From CAZPRY01 sp964589175 (GTDB lineage Bacteria; Fidelibacterota; UBA2242), in NCBI GenBank assembly GCA_964589175.1, contig CAZPRY010000029.1, forward strand, positions 1-53,606: a DNA stretch of 53,606 bases, given 5' to 3'. Positions 51,790-53,606 of the stretch are shown here, in pieces (position 1 is the stretch's first letter; each line of letters begins with the position of its first letter). The position numbers and the translations under genes were made by a program. The notes under the pieces were generated by a model. That model did not search any database. It was not told the DNA's origin and saw only the letters and a list, made by a program, of their open reading frames with translations.

Positions 51790-53043
51790 CTATAAATTAT
51801 TTTTTTTCGATATCATTCCCATGATCAGTTTGGAATCCAGTAGTTCCAGCACGGTGAATTCCATTTTCATCTCTTCCGTGTTTCCGTCGCGCTTTTTCAA
51901 TTTTACAAAAAAGGAACGAAGCAGCTCGAAATCAATCTGTTGGATCAGTTTGTCCAAGGGCGTATTCAGGCTGGTTTCCATGATATCCACGATCGATTTT
52001 CCGATGATATCCTTACGTGTGTACTGCAAATATTTACTGAACGACCGGCTTGCTCCAATGATCGTTCCGTCCTTTAAAAAAAGTAAAATCCGATCCATGG
52101 AAAGATCAATGATTTTCGAAAGCCGGTCGCGACTTCCGCGAATCTCCCGGTACATCTGGATCAATTTTTCGTTGAAAAGCGACAGCCGGTCGTACTTTTC
52201 CTGAAGTTCGGCGAGCCGGATTCGGTATCTATCCTGGTCCAGATCCAGATCGCCATGGATTTTATCCAGATTCGCCAGAAAACTCTTTAAAGTATATCCC
52301 AATCCTCCGACTGCCTCGCGCAACAAGGCCGTATCCAGTACTTCCCGGTCATCATAGCAAATGCTGGCGGTCGCCAACTTGTCCAGGTTCCTTTTAGCCC
52401 ATAGTGCAACTTCGGACTTGACCTTCTCGATCTTCCCGACGTCCAGTTGATCTCCGGCGATGCAGATGATTTCCCGGGATAGTGAAAAAAAGGCCAGGGG
52501 CCGCAGCCGTTGTCTTATTTCAGCGGGCAGCAATTCAAATTCGCATGACGTCATGATGGCAGCTTCAATCGTACCCTTAAACAGGTTCGCCAGATCATAG
52601 CCGTCCCAGGGGAATCCAATCTCCGAGAAATTGGAATTCCGGTTCAGATAGCAGTTCTTCTTCATGAACATCAGAATCGCGTTGGAAGCCGAAATATTGG
52701 TACTGGGTGAAAGCGCCACTCTTTCTTCGCGCAAATCCAGAATATTCTCATAACGGGATTCTTTGGCAACCAGAATCACGCCCCGGTTCATCATCGGGCG
52801 AAGGGCAAAAAACGGGATAAATTTATGATAGGTTTCGAGATAAGCCGCCTCTTCGGTGGAAACCAGGTTTACGGAATTTGAATTCTTGATGATACTTTCC
52901 AGCGACTGCTGACCCGGAGCGAGATATTCGGGAACTACTTCACGGCCAATCGCATTCGTAAAAATCGCGGCCAGATCATCCACGATGAATTGGATCAACT
53001 GCGCATCTTTTGGGAAGGGTATGTACCATTTAAGTCTATTCAA
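51790..53043 (-). CDS. Cytoplasmic PhnD-like ligand-binding domain joined to PAS domain
   Basis: A 417-aa protein without signal peptide. Residues about 1-230 resemble the phosphonate/phosphate-binding PhnD fold (RLKWYIPFPKDAQLIQFIVDD, VNLVSTEEAAYLE, GVILVAKESRYENILDL, ALSPSTNISASNAILMFM). A coiled coil follows (about 265-310, RIRLAELQEKYDRL), then a PAS domain (about 305-410, KIIDLSMDRILLFLKDGTII). No kinase, cyclase or methyl-accepting region follows. The start is TTG 53043 with AAGGAAATCAG upstream. It lies 20 bp after the receiver gene and 21 bp before the FecR-barrel gene. It may sense a small ligand and act through the receiver; this is inference. Confidence 0.7.
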   Translation of the reverse strand: MNRLKWYIPFPKDAQLIQFIVDDLAAIFTNAIGREVVPEYLAPGQQSLESIIKNSNSVNLVSTEEAAYLETYHKFIPFFALRPMMNRGVILVAKESRYENILDLREERVALSPSTNISASNAILMFMKKNCYLNRNSNFSEIGFPWDGYDLANLFKGTIEAAIMTSCEFELLPAEIRQRLRPLAFFSLSREIICIAGDQLDVGKIEKVKSEVALWAKRNLDKLATASICYDDREVLDTALLREAVGGLGYTLKSFLANLDKIHGDLDLDQDRYRIRLAELQEKYDRLSLFNEKLIQMYREIRGSRDRLSKIIDLSMDRILLFLKDGTIIGASRSFSKYLQYTRKDIIGKSIVDIMETSLNTPLDKLIQQIDFELLRSFFVKLKKRDGNTEEMKMEFTVLELLDSKLIMGMISKKNNL

Positions 53044-53063
53044 ACTGATTTCCTTCGAAGGTA

Positions 53064-53435
53064 TTAAATGCTGCGAGGAATGCTTAACAGGATAGATTGC
53101 TCAAGTCGTTCCAAATCAATCGGCTTGGGAACGTAGTCAGAGGCTCCCATTTTGATTATATTGTCGGCCATGTCCTTATCGCGCACGCCGCTGACGATAA
53201 CCACCGGTATTGCCGGATTCATCAATTTAATCCGCTCCAGAACTTCCATTCCATTCATCTCCGGCATAATAATATCCAGCAAAACGAGATCGACATTTCC
53301 CGCCGTTAAAATATCTAAGGCTTCGGGGCCGGAGTAGGCAATCTGAGGCGTATATCCCTTGAATTCCAGGAATTCTGTCAAAAACGTACAAACATTGGGT
53401 TCATCGTCGATAACCAATATTTTTAACTTTTTCAT
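53064..53435 (-). CDS. Single-domain response regulator (CheY-like receiver)
   Basis: A 123-aa stand-alone receiver domain. Acidic pocket Asp10-Asp11 (VIDDEPNV), phosphoacceptor Asp54 (LVLLDIIMPEMNG), Ser82 in VVIVSG and Lys104 in DYVPKPIDL are all in place. With no output domain it must signal by protein contact. No histidine kinase gene is in the window. First gene of the three-gene locus with the PhnD/PAS and FecR-barrel genes. Confidence 0.95.
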   Translation of the reverse strand: MKKLKILVIDDEPNVCTFLTEFLEFKGYTPQIAYSGPEALDILTAGNVDLVLLDIIMPEMNGMEVLERIKLMNPAIPVVIVSGVRDKDMADNIIKMGASDYVPKPIDLERLEQSILLSIPRSI

Positions 53436-53481
53436 ATCATACTCAATAATTTGGGCAATTTGTTCTTAAAATATTCAAATC

Positions 53482-53510
53482 GTTAGCAGCGGTGAAATAA
53501 TTTCTGTCAA
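53482..53510 (-). promoter_or_regulatory. Candidate promoter of the receiver locus
   Basis: On the minus strand a perfect -35 TTGACA (53510-53505) is followed after 17 bp by GCTAAC (53487-53482), a poor -10. It lies about 50 bp before the receiver ATG. Confidence 0.3.
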
Positions 53511-53541
53511 TCGGCGAACTCCTGAAATTTCCGGCTCTATG

Positions 53542-53601
53542 ATAATAAATATGGTTCATCGTCATAATGCGTACCAACTTGTGGCATGAAGGGCATAGAT
53601 T
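53542..53601 (-). repeat. Right terminal copy of the inverted repeat shared with the left end
   Basis: Reverse complement matches bases 1-60 at 57 of 60 positions. In the outward-reading frame a short tail, LKIYALHATSWYAL, ends at a TGA (53562-53564), paralleling the left copy. The five or so bases beyond 53601 have no counterpart because the left end stops first. Confidence 0.8.
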
Positions 53602-53606
53602 TTCAG

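Noticed and set aside
1..53606. CRISPR array, prophage or rRNA operon
   Set aside because: No regularly spaced repeats, cas, phage structural or integrase genes, and no rRNA core sequences were seen.

Overview
The window looks like one chromosomal contig from a Gram-negative bacterium of the Fibrobacteres-Chlorobi-Bacteroidetes (FCB) superphylum, probably an uncultivated lineage such as the KSB1/Calditrichota relatives. The lineage is inferred, not proven. Supporting signs are a type IX secretion-type C-terminal sorting domain on a GH3 enzyme, a DUF5683 protein, PEGA and FecR proteins joined to outer-membrane barrel regions, tRNA genes without encoded CCA, and several genes of archaeal flavour (RtcB/archease, an archaeal-type nicotinate phosphoribosyltransferase, a geranylgeranyl-reductase-type flavoprotein). 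No phage, CRISPR array or rRNA is visible.

Layout. 1-60 and 53542-53601 are inverted copies of one repeat, so the contig probably ends inside a multicopy element. 84-10830 holds an amidohydrolase facing a run of minus-strand genes: a LysM lipoprotein, then rtcB, archease, nicotinate phosphoribosyltransferase, uvrC and a PBP4-type peptidase, then a CsgG/PEGA/barrel protein. 11035-22507 is a looser area of mostly single genes with visible terminators and intergenic repeats: a GAF-PAS-GAF protein, an ACE-like peptidase, P5C dehydrogenase, a serine hydrolase, a CxxCxxCC protein, a barrel protein, the GH3 enzyme, an alpha/beta hydrolase and a GNAT. 22640-23136 carries tRNA-Glu and tRNA-Gln; the 3' part of tRNA-Glu is duplicated around a 79-aa GIY-YIG nuclease gene.

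23213-41713 is a continuous minus-strand gene string. It runs alaS, gcvPB, ridA, a lipid kinase, a DUF5683 protein, an NSS transporter, a PHP protein, purF, a UbiA-like protein, ferredoxin, a GGR-type reductase, an exonuclease-DinG helicase, a DPP IV-like peptidase and a split-barrel/MenA fusion. 41933-49220 is the classic housekeeping string SRP RNA, dnaX, ybaB, recR, pgsA, pgpA, cinA, thpR, recA, recX, tightly packed with repeated 4-bp ATGA overlaps. 49374-53435 has tRNA-Ala and a three-gene signalling/envelope locus: a CheY-like receiver, a cytoplasmic PhnD-like/PAS protein and a FecR-barrel protein.

The most unusual items are these: the minimal GIY-YIG cassette at the tRNA-Glu 3' end; the UbiA-ferredoxin-GGR isoprenoid module whose UbiA member has lost its Asp-rich motifs; the split-barrel/MenA fusion; the receiver/PhnD-PAS/FecR-barrel locus; a likely CTG start codon at a CTGA stop-start overlap; and a 10-bp inverted repeat enclosing a folded leader at 11035-11111.
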